Part shown: one piece after another, positions 19,001 through 26,236 of the stretch | Layout: the number at the start of each line of letters is the position of its first letter | Position numbering within the stretch: the first letter of the stretch is position 1 | Assembly: GCA_965198715.1 (NCBI GenBank) | Contig: CBDAPV010000002.1 | Span: 1-64,000, forward strand | Source: RH-AL1 sp965198715 | GTDB lineage: Bacteria > Pseudomonadota > Alphaproteobacteria > Rhizobiales > Beijerinckiaceae | Reading direction: 5' to 3' | DNA length: 64,000 nucleotides | The notes under the pieces: generated by a model | What the model was told of the DNA's origin: nothing | Seen by the model: only the letters and a program-made list of their open reading frames with translations | Database searches by the model: none | Translations under genes and position numbers: made by a program

Positions 19001-20574
19001 CGTTCGGCCGCTTCGTCGAGCTCGGCAAGCGCGACTACGTCGCCAACACGCATATCGGCCTGCGCCCGTTCCGCCGCAACCTCTCCTACTACGGCGTCGA
19101 TCTCGACCAGCTGCTGATCGACGATCCGGCGACCAGCAAGGTGCTGCTGCGCTCCGTGATGCGCCTGTTCGCCCGCGGCGATCTCACCCCGCTGCCGTTC
19201 CGCGCCTTCGATGCGGCGGATACGGCCGAAGCGTTCCGGCTGATGCAGCAGTCCGGCCACGTCGGCAAGCTGGTGGTACGCCCTCCCGCGGCGAGCGAGG
19301 TCACCGCCCGCCCGCGCCACGGCTTCCAGGTTGCCGCCGACAAGATCCACCTGATCACCGGCGGCTTCGGCGGCTTTGGCATCGAGACGGCGCGCTGGTT
19401 CGCCGCCAAGGGCGCACGCCACCTGATGCTGATCGGCCGCTCCGGGGCGACCAGCGACGCCGCCAAGGCGGCGGTCGCGGAGCTGACCGCCGAGGGCGTG
19501 CGCGTGCGCGTCGAGGCCGTCGACATCGCCGACCGTGCTGCCTTGCAGCGGCTGTTCAGCCGCTTCGGCCGCGACCTGCCGCAGCTCGGCGGCGTGATCC
19601 ATGCCGCCATGGTGCTCGACGATGCCATGATCGCCAACGTCACGGCGGAGCAGATCGAGCGGGTGCTGCGTCCCAAAATCGCCGGCGCCGACAACCTCGA
19701 CGTGCTGACCCGCGACCTGCAGCTCGACTATTTCGTGATGTATTCCTCCGCGACCACTCTGATCGGTAACCCCGGCCAGGGCGCCTACGTCGCCGCCAAC
19801 GGCTACCTCGAGGGGCTGGCACGGCGCCGCCGCCGCGCCGGTCTGCCGGGGCTGGCCATCGCCTGGGGCGCGATCGACGACGTCGGCGTGCTCGCCCGCG
19901 CCGAGACGACCCGCGAGGCGCTGGCCACCCGCATGGGCATCAAGGGGATGCTGGCGCAGGACGCGTTGCGCCTGATGGGCCACGTGCTCGGCGATCCGTC
20001 GAACGATCCCGACGACGCGGTGGTGGCGATCGCGCCGATCACCTGGTCGGCGGCGCGCCAGCATCTCGCCGTCCTCAAGGCGCCGGCCTACCGCAAGCTG
20101 GCCAGCCAGGACGAGGCCACCGTCGGCGACAAGGAGAAGATCGACATCGCCGACCTCGTCGCGAAGAATTCGGCCGACGAGGCGCGCAAGCTCATCAGCG
20201 GCCTCATCGTCGACGAGATCGCCCGCGTGCTGCGCCTGCCGCGCGAGGACGTCGCGCGCACCACGCCGCTCTCCGAAATCGGTCTCGATTCGCTCATGGC
20301 GGTGGAACTCGGACTGGGGCTGGAGGAGCGCTTCATCCTTAACGCGCCGATCTCGGCGACGGCGTCGTCCTTCACCGTCAACGAGCTGGCCGACCACATT
20401 ATCGGCCTCGCCACCGGCACGCTCAGCGAGGACGAGGCGCTGACGCGCACCATGATGGAGCGCCATCTCGGTAGCGACGCCATTGCCGAGATGGTCGCCG
20501 ACAAGGAGCAGTTCGAGCGCACGAGCGATGCCGTTCGCGCCAAGAGCCAGGCCCTGAAAGGCGTGCTGGACTGA
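13063..20574 (+). CDS. Type I polyketide synthase, KS-AT-DH-(cMT)-ER-KR-ACP
   Basis: A single fully reducing module of 2503 residues. KS: Cys193 (DTACSS), His328 (HGTGTP), His366 (NIGH). AT: Ser639 (GHSVGE), His741 (YPFHS). DH: His941 in H-x3-G-x4-P and Asp1103. Near 1390-1550 is a C-methyltransferase-like region whose SAM loop is degenerate (LQIGFGP). ER: HGGAGGVG at 1897-1904. KR: TGGFGGFG from 2099, Tyr2242 and Asn2246, with an LDD motif of B-type reductases. ACP: Ser2410 in GLDSLM. There is no thioesterase or reductase domain, so release must come from elsewhere, probably the AOS. The architecture suits an iterative maker of a saturated chain. The start is uncertain: ATG 13063 has a weak ribosome site, and TTG 13117 is an alternative. 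Confidence 0.95.
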   Translation: MSCARRSLDADAQRTGRSLNARQDIAVVGRSCRLPGAASVPKLWSLLSEGRCAVTRIPSDRWSHDRLLHPRIAERGRTYTFAAGVLDDIWGFDPGAFGMSPREAEQMDPQQRLLLELTWESLEDAGIRPSKLAGTDTGVFVGVSAVDHSTLRMLDMASADAYMMTGNTLSVVANRLSYIFDLHGPSFIVDTACSSALVALNEAVVNLRSGRIDTALVGGVSILASPQAFVGFSQAAMLSRRGLCQAFSANADGYVRAEGGAMLVLKTREAAERDGDAVHAYIIAADVNSDGRTNGISLPSKGFQAKLLGKLYIEGGLDLDALAFFEAHGTGTPVGDPIEATAIGETIARRRTAPLLIGSIKTNIGHMEAASGLGGVLKAMLALEHDLLPPSLHSAELNTHIDFEGLNLQVAREPTILPRVDGRRRFAGVNSFGFGGTNAHVVLADGSPKIAATVAAPPPYLVISAHSRAALAALVADYASRLDGAAPDDAATLMAAAVHRRDRLAHRVVVPTGDAAEVVATLDRLADEEQDLLGAARGTAIERAAPVCFVFSGNGSQFAGMGLAAYARNAVFREKLDQISRDFEVLAGWSIVETLNAPDLATKLEATQISQPLLFAIQSALSHALRHDGLVPDFVVGHSVGEVAAAEAAGILDAAGALKTIFSRSLHQELTQGSGGMAVIIGSREATDSILAELPDVAVAACNSPRAFTVSGPKADIARLSELARGFKARIRKLDLDYPFHSALMAPVEAPLLRSLRGLQHRRGDVAFVSTVTGSLLEGDRLDAAYWWRNVREPVLFSDAVTAAAKAGARIFVEIGPAPTLLSHINDTIDERTATMTTLPTLDKRDKGFDPIKVAVATAISRGAKVDEAGAFGAAPIGAARVDLPLYPWQRVAYRLGETSENVSMALPMAWHPLVGARFAADKLEWHSTLDTTSHPGLADHNVDGRAILPGAAFAEMALAVARDWLGTEAATVADLEITSPMQLTPDAAREVVCRLTPQINHVEILSRPRLGQTPWQIHATAKILRDAAVGTLPEIEDVAPLTPSHPVTGAEIYAMADRAGLHYGPTFRKLARATLVRPDCIRLDLTDEAADPEFGVDPARLDSCFHALVLIFNSLREAVHGTAYVPVRFGEIMLRKPGATFVRGRIDVLRRDERIIIANFLLVDADGDVVLFIREARFQAIRTARGGDAVRKMIYATTTLAAEPTAARGDRALTLATLRQGVTAAIPHAMSEDFVLLEGWTTSLALATARELATANVIDVDALVLAGRLPEKLRSWLEDVLVSLERSGLSHRDQLGRHIDPDVEMPAPEEILRTVAHEHQNLSAELLVAASTVSAIRAIEAGEGDVPGRSLSAKVLDGFELGSSRVQADSGYLSALLRRSTRSWPKDRALRLLQIGFGPLTAATLKLADEMQARLTILDPDRRRLERARIAFAERGDVEFLDKAEDLKAADFDIAVAADALHRCHRIPGFLANLRRALAPGALLAAVEPSPSFFRDLTLGLDARLTGTEADGQSIDEADWLEMLQAIGLADAQVLPVETSDGVALLLTAHVEAERRSWGGSGHALIVGGNDVRSPSTVPALSTLLASSGLHVSLALDEGVDDASLVAEAPAFIIVFAQDSDARVDAVRSLTSQCLSLKRLAAALGAKPTTLWLVTAGAVTAHGDRGADVAAGLWAFSRTLANEVPTLDVRRVDVADDLRAEELAERLRDLVLSTTSETEIVLGRAMTRVLRFENGSSHERGHGAHAEAARLKRGDGSGFDRLHWGAISRQRPAVGDVEIKVEAIGLNFRDVMFGLGLLPEDILEHGFAGPTLGLECTGRIERIGASVKGLKIGDRVMAFAKNAFSTHVTTPAAVVSPIADTLSFEAAATIPVAFLTAYHALMLCARLKAGEWTLIHGGAGGVGLAAIQIARWRGARVIATAGSPERRELLSALGAEHVFDSRTGAFVEDVRRVTGDGVDVVVNSLSGEAMERSISVLRPFGRFVELGKRDYVANTHIGLRPFRRNLSYYGVDLDQLLIDDPATSKVLLRSVMRLFARGDLTPLPFRAFDAADTAEAFRLMQQSGHVGKLVVRPPAASEVTARPRHGFQVAADKIHLITGGFGGFGIETARWFAAKGARHLMLIGRSGATSDAAKAAVAELTAEGVRVRVEAVDIADRAALQRLFSRFGRDLPQLGGVIHAAMVLDDAMIANVTAEQIERVLRPKIAGADNLDVLTRDLQLDYFVMYSSATTLIGNPGQGAYVAANGYLEGLARRRRRAGLPGLAIAWGAIDDVGVLARAETTREALATRMGIKGMLAQDALRLMGHVLGDPSNDPDDAVVAIAPITWSAARQHLAVLKAPAYRKLASQDEATVGDKEKIDIADLVAKNSADEARKLISGLIVDEIARVLRLPREDVARTTPLSEIGLDSLMAVELGLGLEERFILNAPISATASSFTVNELADHIIGLATGTLSEDEALTRTMMERHLGSDAIAEMVADKEQFERTSDAVRAKSQALKGVLD

Positions 20575-20698
20575 GCCTGGCAGATCCTCCTCCGCGAGGG
20601 GGAAGGGAATCACGTTCTAGGGCGCGGTGACGATTGAAGGATTGGGCATCCTCAACGGGGTTCGGTTCAGGTTCAAGGTAGATTTTTAAACCTCGGCC

Positions 20699-21480
20699 AT
20701 GAACTGCGACGCGCTGCGTGATGACCAATGGGACCTTATCAAAGGGTTCGTACTGGGTGGCACGAAGGGCAAGCGGGATCCGCGGACGAACAACCGTTTG
20801 TTCTTGGACGCGCTGCTCTGGATGGTTCGATCGGGGACGCTGGCGCGACCTGCCCGAGCGCTACGGTGACCATCAGTTCGTGAAGCGGCGCTACTATCGC
20901 TGGATCGAAATGGGCGTGATCGATGGCATGCTCGCGATGCTGGCGCGCGAAGCCGGTCTCGAATGGCTGATGATCGATTCGACTATCGTTCGCGCCCATC
21001 AGCACGCCGTCGGCGCCCGCAAGGAAAACGGGGGCAAATGCCCAGGGCCTGTATTGGTCTCGAGGCGGTCTGAGCACCAAGGCTTGTCCTCGCGGAGGCG
21101 GGGATCCATGCCGCCGCCGACGCGCTCGGGCTTCCCGTGCGCCTGATCGGCTCGCCGGGACAGCCCAACGACATCGCTTTCGCCCACGATCTCGTCCAAG
21201 GCTTCGAAGCCGAAGCTACGACTGCCGACAAGGGCTACGATGCCGACCATTTCCACGAGACGATCGCCGAAACGGGAGCGCAGATCGTCATTTCGCCCAA
21301 GCGCAACCGCAAGATCCAAAGCCCTTATGACCGCGATCTCTACAAGGAGCGCAACCTCATCGAGCGCTTCTTCGCCAAGCTGAAGCAGTTCCGACGCGTT
21401 GCGACCCGCTACGACAAAGTTCTCATCAACTTCATGGGCTTCGTGAAGCTCGCCGCCATGGCCATATGGCTCAAACAATT
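20699..21480 (+). mobile_element. Degenerate IS5-family transposase (DDE), broken by frameshifts
   Basis: Three frames are needed to read it. MNCDALRDDQWDLIKGFV...LFLDALLWMVRSG is followed, after a shift near 20835, by WRDLPERYGDHQFVKRRYYRWIEMGVIDGML and MIDSTIVRAHQHA (first Asp). After another break come SRGGLSTK and, beyond about 22 foreign-looking bases near 21084-21105, HAAADALGLPVRLIGSPGQ, TTADKGYDADHF (second Asp) and KERNLIERFFAKLKQFRRVATRYDK (Glu). The DDE residues survive but no intact protein is possible. No clear terminal inverted repeats or target duplication could be recognised. It separates the PKS from the FIST-kinase pair. Confidence 0.8.
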
Positions 21481-21510
21481 AAAGGTCACCACGCCCAAGG
21501 GAACGCGCAG

Positions 21511-22668
21511 ATGGAAAAAGCAACTGCCTACACCGACCTTACGGACGCGACGGCGGCAGGCGCTACGCTTGGCCGCCAGATCATGGTGGAGCTCTCGGGT
21601 ATACCCGATGCCATTATAATTTTCGCGGCTCCCTCCTATGACCACGCGCGGCTCCTGCTGGCGCTCGAGACGGAATGCCCCGGTGCCATTCTGATCGGCT
21701 CGTCTTCGGCCGGAGAGTTCACCCACATGTCCCATGGTGAAGGCGCCGCCTGCGCGCTTGCCCTCAAAAGCGACGAGATTCGCTTCGCCCTCGGGGTTGG
21801 ACGCGACCTTCACGCGTCGGCGACGACGGCGGCGCACCAGATCGTATCGACCTTCCGCGGCGTTGAGGAGCCGACGCTGCATCGCGCCGCCCTGGTGATG
21901 ACGGACGCGCTCGCCGGACACGCGCCCGAGTTGATCCAGCAGCTTATGGTCGCGACCAAGACGCAGTATCAGCTGTTCGGCGGCGGCGCGGGCGACAATG
22001 CCCGCTTCACCCGCACCGTCGTGTTCAATGGGACGGAGGTGCTCTCCGACGCTGCGGTGGCGCTCGAGATCGTCTCGCCCAATCCGATCGGCGTCGGCGT
22101 CGGCCATGGCTGGGAGCCGGCGGCGGACATCATGAGGGTCACCGAAGCCGACGGGCTGAAACTGATCGGCATCAACGGCCTTCCTGCAATCGAGGCGTTC
22201 GAGGCCCACGCCGAGAAGACGAATCAGTCTTTTGATCCGCAGGCACCCCTGCCGTTTTTCCTGCACAACATTCTCGGGATCGAAACCTCGGCGGGCTACC
22301 AGCTGCGCATGCCCTTGGCGGTCGAGGCGAACGGCGCCCTGCACCTCGCCGGCGAGATCCCGGTCGGCAGCCGCGTGCGCATCATGCGGACCACGCTGGA
22401 GGCGAGCCTCGCCGCTACGGAGAATGCGACGGTGGCCGCGCTTTCCAAGCTCGAGGGCAGGACGCCCGGCGTCGCCCTGTTTTTCGACTGCGCGGCGACG
22501 AAGATACGTATCGGCGACCAGTACACCCGAGAGCTCGAGGCCGTGCGTTCGCAGTTGCTTGATCTTCCGATGGTCGGCTGTATCACGCACGGGCAGATCG
22601 CGCGCGCCTCCGGGCAGTACGATGCCTTTCACAATTGCACGGCGGTCGTCTGCGTGCTGCCGGGCTGA
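21511..22668 (+). CDS. FIST domain sensory protein
   Basis: A 385-residue protein with FIST_N (GAILIGSSSAGEF, ALVMTDALAG, QYQLFGGGAGDNARF) and FIST_C (GRTPGVALFFDCAATKIRIGDQY, MVGCITHGQIA) regions. FIST domains are input modules in signalling, proposed to bind small ligands such as amino acids. ATG 21511 begins MEKATAYTDLT and is preferred; an upstream ATG at 21466 falls inside the transposase remnant. The hybrid kinase gene begins 36 bp after its stop, a common pairing, so the two probably form one sensory system. No transmembrane segment is seen, so it should be cytosolic. Confidence 0.88.
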   Translation: MEKATAYTDLTDATAAGATLGRQIMVELSGIPDAIIIFAAPSYDHARLLLALETECPGAILIGSSSAGEFTHMSHGEGAACALALKSDEIRFALGVGRDLHASATTAAHQIVSTFRGVEEPTLHRAALVMTDALAGHAPELIQQLMVATKTQYQLFGGGAGDNARFTRTVVFNGTEVLSDAAVALEIVSPNPIGVGVGHGWEPAADIMRVTEADGLKLIGINGLPAIEAFEAHAEKTNQSFDPQAPLPFFLHNILGIETSAGYQLRMPLAVEANGALHLAGEIPVGSRVRIMRTTLEASLAATENATVAALSKLEGRTPGVALFFDCAATKIRIGDQYTRELEAVRSQLLDLPMVGCITHGQIARASGQYDAFHNCTAVVCVLPG

Positions 22669-22703
22669 CAGGCCGTCACGCGTCGGCATACGGCGAACCG
22701 ACC

Positions 22704-24428
22704 ATGCTGCTCAACGCCCTCGTCGACATCGGCTCGCGCTCATGTGCGGCAGACGCGCTCGCCCGCCAACTGCGCGTCGAAGCCATCGTCGTGCTGATCC
22801 GCGATCGCGAACTCGGCGTGCTGCGTCCGGCGCCGGGCTTTCGCCAGACGCTTCCGGGCGGCCCGACGTGGCGCGCACTCTTGAGCCGCGAGATCGGAGC
22901 CCGTTGGATCGCGACGGTCGCCTTTCCTGTCAAAGAGCGTTTGGTGACATGCGCCGCGCATGGTCTCGGGCCGCAGGACGCCGTGCTGCTCCTCCTTGGG
23001 GGCGAGGCCTCGGAGGTTGTCCTCGATCTCGAAGCGATAGGGTTTCCCCTCCTTGCCGCTCTGCTGCACGCCGAAGGTGAAGCAGTCGCCGCAGCCGGGC
23101 TGGTCAAGACGGCCTCGGCTTCGCTCGACCGGGCGGAGACCTTGACCGCCTCGCTGGATGCCGCGCGGGACAAGCTCGCTCAGACGCTCGCGGAGACCGA
23201 CCGGGCCAACCGGGCACTCGCCGATCTGAACGCGACGCTGGAGGAGCGGGTCGCCGAACGGACGATACAGCTCGAAGTGGAGATGCGGGAGCGCCTCAAG
23301 GCGGAGGACCACTTCCGCCAGTCGCAGAAGCTCGAAGCCATCGGGCAACTCACCGGAGGCGTCGCGCACGACTTCAACAACCTTCTCACCGTGATCAAAT
23401 CCTCGACCGAACTGTTGAAACGGTCGACGCTGACCGACGATCGGCGAGCGCGCTACGTGGGAGCGATCTCCGACACCGTCGACCGTGCCGCCAAGCTGAC
23501 CGGACAGCTCCTCGCCTTTGCACGCAGGCAGGCGCTCATGCCCGTCGTGATCGACGCCGGCGAGAGCGTGAGGGCGATCGTCGACATGCTGGGCACCTTG
23601 ACGGGTCCGCGTATCGAGATCGTGATGCGCCTTCCCGCGGAGCCGTGCATCATCGACGTCGACCCGAGCCAGTTCGATACGGCCTTGGTCAACATGGTGG
23701 TCAACGCCAGGGATGCGATGAATGGCGAAGGCAGGCTGACCGTCAGCGTCGAGGTCGCAACCGCGATGCCAGCGGTTCGGTCGCACGCAACCGTCGCTGG
23801 TGCCTTCATCGCCGTCGAGATCTCCGACACCGGATCGGGTATCCCGGCCGACCGGCTCGATCGGATTTTCGAGCCGTTCTTCACCACCAAGGATGTCGGT
23901 CAGGGCACCGGGCTCGGTTTGAGTCAGGTCTTCGGGTTCGCCAAGCAGTCGGGCGGCGAAATCGTCGCCAGCAGCGTCGTCGGCCAGGGCACGATTTTCA
24001 CGCTCTTCCTGCCGCGCGTCGTCGCAGCGGTTGCCGCAGCAGTCGTAGAGGAGCCCTCTGCGATAGCCGATGGACGGGGAACCTGCGTGCTTGTCGTCGA
24101 AGACAATGTGGAGGTCGGGACCTTCGCAGCGGACGCCTTGGCGACGCTCGGGTTCGATACGAGGTGGGTGAAGAGCGCGGAGGAAGCTCTCGACATTCTT
24201 TCGCGCCGCGCCGACAGGTTCGACATCGTTTTTACCGACGTGATGATGCCCGGCATGAACGGTGTCGATCTCGCCAAGGTGATACGTCGGCTCTACGGCG
24301 ACATACGGGTGGTGCTGACGAGTGGCTATAGTCACGTGATAGCCAAGGAGGGCACCCACGGCTTCGAGCTTCTGAAGAAGCCGTATTCGATCGAGCAGCT
24401 CTCGCGAAAGCTTACGAAGCGCTCATAA
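22704..24428 (+). CDS. Hybrid sensor histidine kinase/response regulator
   Basis: A 574-residue soluble kinase. An N-terminal region (1-130) of no known family is followed by a coiled coil (about 140-205, ASLDAARDKLAQTLAETDRANRALADL) and a HisKA-type dimerisation helix with His222 in GGVAHDFNNLLT. The ATPase domain has NMVVNARDAM (N box), DTGSGIP (G1) and GTGLGLSQVFGFAKQSGG (G2). The C-terminal receiver has phospho-acceptor Asp512 in FTDVMMPGMNG and the conserved Lys in KKPYS. ATG 22704 is chosen because the alternative at 22635 lies inside the FIST gene. Input probably comes through the FIST protein (inference). No separate output regulator is adjacent. Confidence 0.9.
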   Translation: MLLNALVDIGSRSCAADALARQLRVEAIVVLIRDRELGVLRPAPGFRQTLPGGPTWRALLSREIGARWIATVAFPVKERLVTCAAHGLGPQDAVLLLLGGEASEVVLDLEAIGFPLLAALLHAEGEAVAAAGLVKTASASLDRAETLTASLDAARDKLAQTLAETDRANRALADLNATLEERVAERTIQLEVEMRERLKAEDHFRQSQKLEAIGQLTGGVAHDFNNLLTVIKSSTELLKRSTLTDDRRARYVGAISDTVDRAAKLTGQLLAFARRQALMPVVIDAGESVRAIVDMLGTLTGPRIEIVMRLPAEPCIIDVDPSQFDTALVNMVVNARDAMNGEGRLTVSVEVATAMPAVRSHATVAGAFIAVEISDTGSGIPADRLDRIFEPFFTTKDVGQGTGLGLSQVFGFAKQSGGEIVASSVVGQGTIFTLFLPRVVAAVAAAVVEEPSAIADGRGTCVLVVEDNVEVGTFAADALATLGFDTRWVKSAEEALDILSRRADRFDIVFTDVMMPGMNGVDLAKVIRRLYGDIRVVLTSGYSHVIAKEGTHGFELLKKPYSIEQLSRKLTKRS

Positions 24429-24548
24429 GCTCGGCACGGGCCCGAGCGCGCTGGACGCTTACGGTCGGAATGCTGGATTGGCTTTGGGTGTCGGCGACAC
24501 CTATCTCAGAGTAGGGCCTTCAAGGTCGAAATGCGGGGAGGTCGAACG

Positions 24549-25235
24549 ATGGGGCGGCGGATCACCGCTTTGGCGATGCTCGGCCTCTGGGGTGCGGCAA
24601 TGCCGGCCTCCCCCGTGTTCGCTGGCGACACCGCGAGAGGCGCGGAGCTCGCGCGCAACAGCAACGCAGCAGGCGTGCTGTCCTGCAGCGGCTGCCACGG
24701 CGCTGCGGGCGAGGGCCAAGCCCAGATTGGCATCCCGCGGCTCGCCGCGTTGAATGGCACGTACCTGGATCATCAGCTCACCGCCTTCGGCAACGGCACG
24801 CGTGACAACGTAGTGATGACGCCGATCGCCAAGAGGTTGGACCCCGCGGCGCGGGCCGATCTCGCCGCTTACTATGCCGGCCTTGCGACACCGGCGGCGA
24901 CCGTGCCACCTGCCCCGCGCGACGTGGCGGCCGGCGAGGCGCTGGCGCTGCGCGGCGACTGGATCGCAAACCTGCCGCCCTGCGCATCCTGTCACGGCCT
25001 GCACGGGCTCGGCGTCGGCGCAAACTTCCCGGCGATCGCCGGACAAGCGGCGAGCTACATCGCCGGCCAGCTGCGGGACTGGAAGAGCGGCGCACGCCGC
25101 GACGATCCCCTGGGCCTGATGAGGTCCGTCGCCGGACACCTCGGCGAGTCTCAGATAACCGCCTTCGCAACCTATTACGCGAGCCTGCCCGCGACCCCAC
25201 CGCGGCGGCGGCCCATCAACGAGAGCGGGCCATGA
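24549..25235 (+). CDS. tsdB: Diheme cytochrome c4-type protein, TsdB-like
   Basis: A 228-residue periplasmic protein with a signal peptide (about residues 1-26, ending VFA-GD) and two class I cytochrome c halves. Heme motifs are CSGCH at 46-50 and CASCH at 145-149. Distal methionines are plausible in NVVMTP and LGLMRSV. The ATG follows GGGGAGG. It overlaps the next gene by ATGA, and that gene resembles TsdA, so this protein is probably the electron acceptor (TsdB) passing electrons from thiosulfate dehydrogenase to a terminal oxidase. Confidence 0.8.
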   Translation: MGRRITALAMLGLWGAAMPASPVFAGDTARGAELARNSNAAGVLSCSGCHGAAGEGQAQIGIPRLAALNGTYLDHQLTAFGNGTRDNVVMTPIAKRLDPAARADLAAYYAGLATPAATVPPAPRDVAAGEALALRGDWIANLPPCASCHGLHGLGVGANFPAIAGQAASYIAGQLRDWKSGARRDDPLGLMRSVAGHLGESQITAFATYYASLPATPPRRRPINESGP

Positions 25236-26161
25236 AGAGGACGATCGTCGGCGCGCTCGCGTTCGCCGCGGGCACGTTCGCACCAAGGGCTGCGGAGAAG
25301 CCGTTGGCATTCGCGCCGCCGCCGGAAAGCGCCATTCCGGCCGACGGGTTCGGCAGCATGATCAAGCTCGGCGAGGCGATCTTCACCGATACGGGTACCT
25401 ACGCCGGAGCCTTCGTCGGCAATTCCCTCAAATGCTCGAACTGCCACCTCGATGCCGGCCGCCTCCCCGATTCGGCACCGCTGGCGCAGGCCTATGTCGC
25501 GTATCCGGCTTACAGGGCCAAGAACCACCGCGTGAACACGTTCGAGGAGCGGCTGCAGGGATGCTTCCGCTACAGCATGAACGGAACGGCGCCGCCTGCC
25601 GGCGACAAGGTGCTGACGGCGCTCACAACCTACGCCTTCTTCCTCGCCACGAACGCGCCGACTGGCGTCTCCCTCCCCGGTCGGGGCTACCCCGTCGTCG
25701 GTGAGCCTCCGCTGCACCGCGACTATGCCCGTGGCGAAAAGCTGTTCGCCGCGAAATGCTCGCTCTGTCACGGCGCCGACGGGCTTGGTCAGAAGGGTCC
25801 TGACGGCGCCACCGTCTTTCCCGCGCTCTGGGGTCCGGATTCGTTCAACTGGGGCGCCGGCATGGAGTCGATCAAGAACGCCGCCGGCTTCATCAAGGCC
25901 AACATGCCGCTCGGCCAGGGCTGGAGCTTGAGCGATCAGGAGGCCTGGGACGTCGCGACCTTCATGGACAGTCACGATCGCCCGCAGGATCCGCGCTTCG
26001 TGAAGGACATCGCCACCACCCGCGCCATGTTCCACGACCCGGCGGACTCGATGTACGGCGTGCTCGTGAACGGTGCCGTCCTGGGACAATCGTCTCTGCG
26101 AGTCGACCGAGCCGCGGGCGCGTCGGGCGCCACCGGCGATCGAGGTAATGACGTCGATTGA
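25232..26161 (+). CDS. tsdA: Diheme thiosulfate dehydrogenase (tetrathionate-forming)
   Basis: A 309-residue periplasmic diheme cytochrome matching TsdA in order and spacing. The first heme is CSNCH (68-72), followed by AYPAYRAKNHRVNTFEERLQGC, where Cys111 in GCFRYSMNG corresponds to the unusual Cys axial ligand of TsdA. The second heme is CSLCH (176-180), then PALWGPDSFNWGAGM, FIKANMPLGQG and DQEAWDVATFMDS. TsdA oxidises two thiosulfates to tetrathionate. The signal peptide is short and ends near residue 21. The C-terminal 50 residues, rich in Gly, Ala and Arg, look less conserved. It is co-transcribed with tsdB. Confidence 0.83.
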   Translation: MKRTIVGALAFAAGTFAPRAAEKPLAFAPPPESAIPADGFGSMIKLGEAIFTDTGTYAGAFVGNSLKCSNCHLDAGRLPDSAPLAQAYVAYPAYRAKNHRVNTFEERLQGCFRYSMNGTAPPAGDKVLTALTTYAFFLATNAPTGVSLPGRGYPVVGEPPLHRDYARGEKLFAAKCSLCHGADGLGQKGPDGATVFPALWGPDSFNWGAGMESIKNAAGFIKANMPLGQGWSLSDQEAWDVATFMDSHDRPQDPRFVKDIATTRAMFHDPADSMYGVLVNGAVLGQSSLRVDRAAGASGATGDRGNDVD

Positions 26162-26236
26162 CTTCCATCGAATGAGCAATCGTTGCGGCTCGGGGGATCG
26201 AACTTCATTATCTGACGCGGTCGGCACCGTGGCCAT

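Noticed and set aside
15844..20613. Long minus-strand open frames (920 and 660 codons) opposite the PKS
   Set aside because: They are antisense shadows of a GC-rich gene: rich in Arg, Gly, His and Asp, no recognisable motifs, while the plus strand has a complete PKS.
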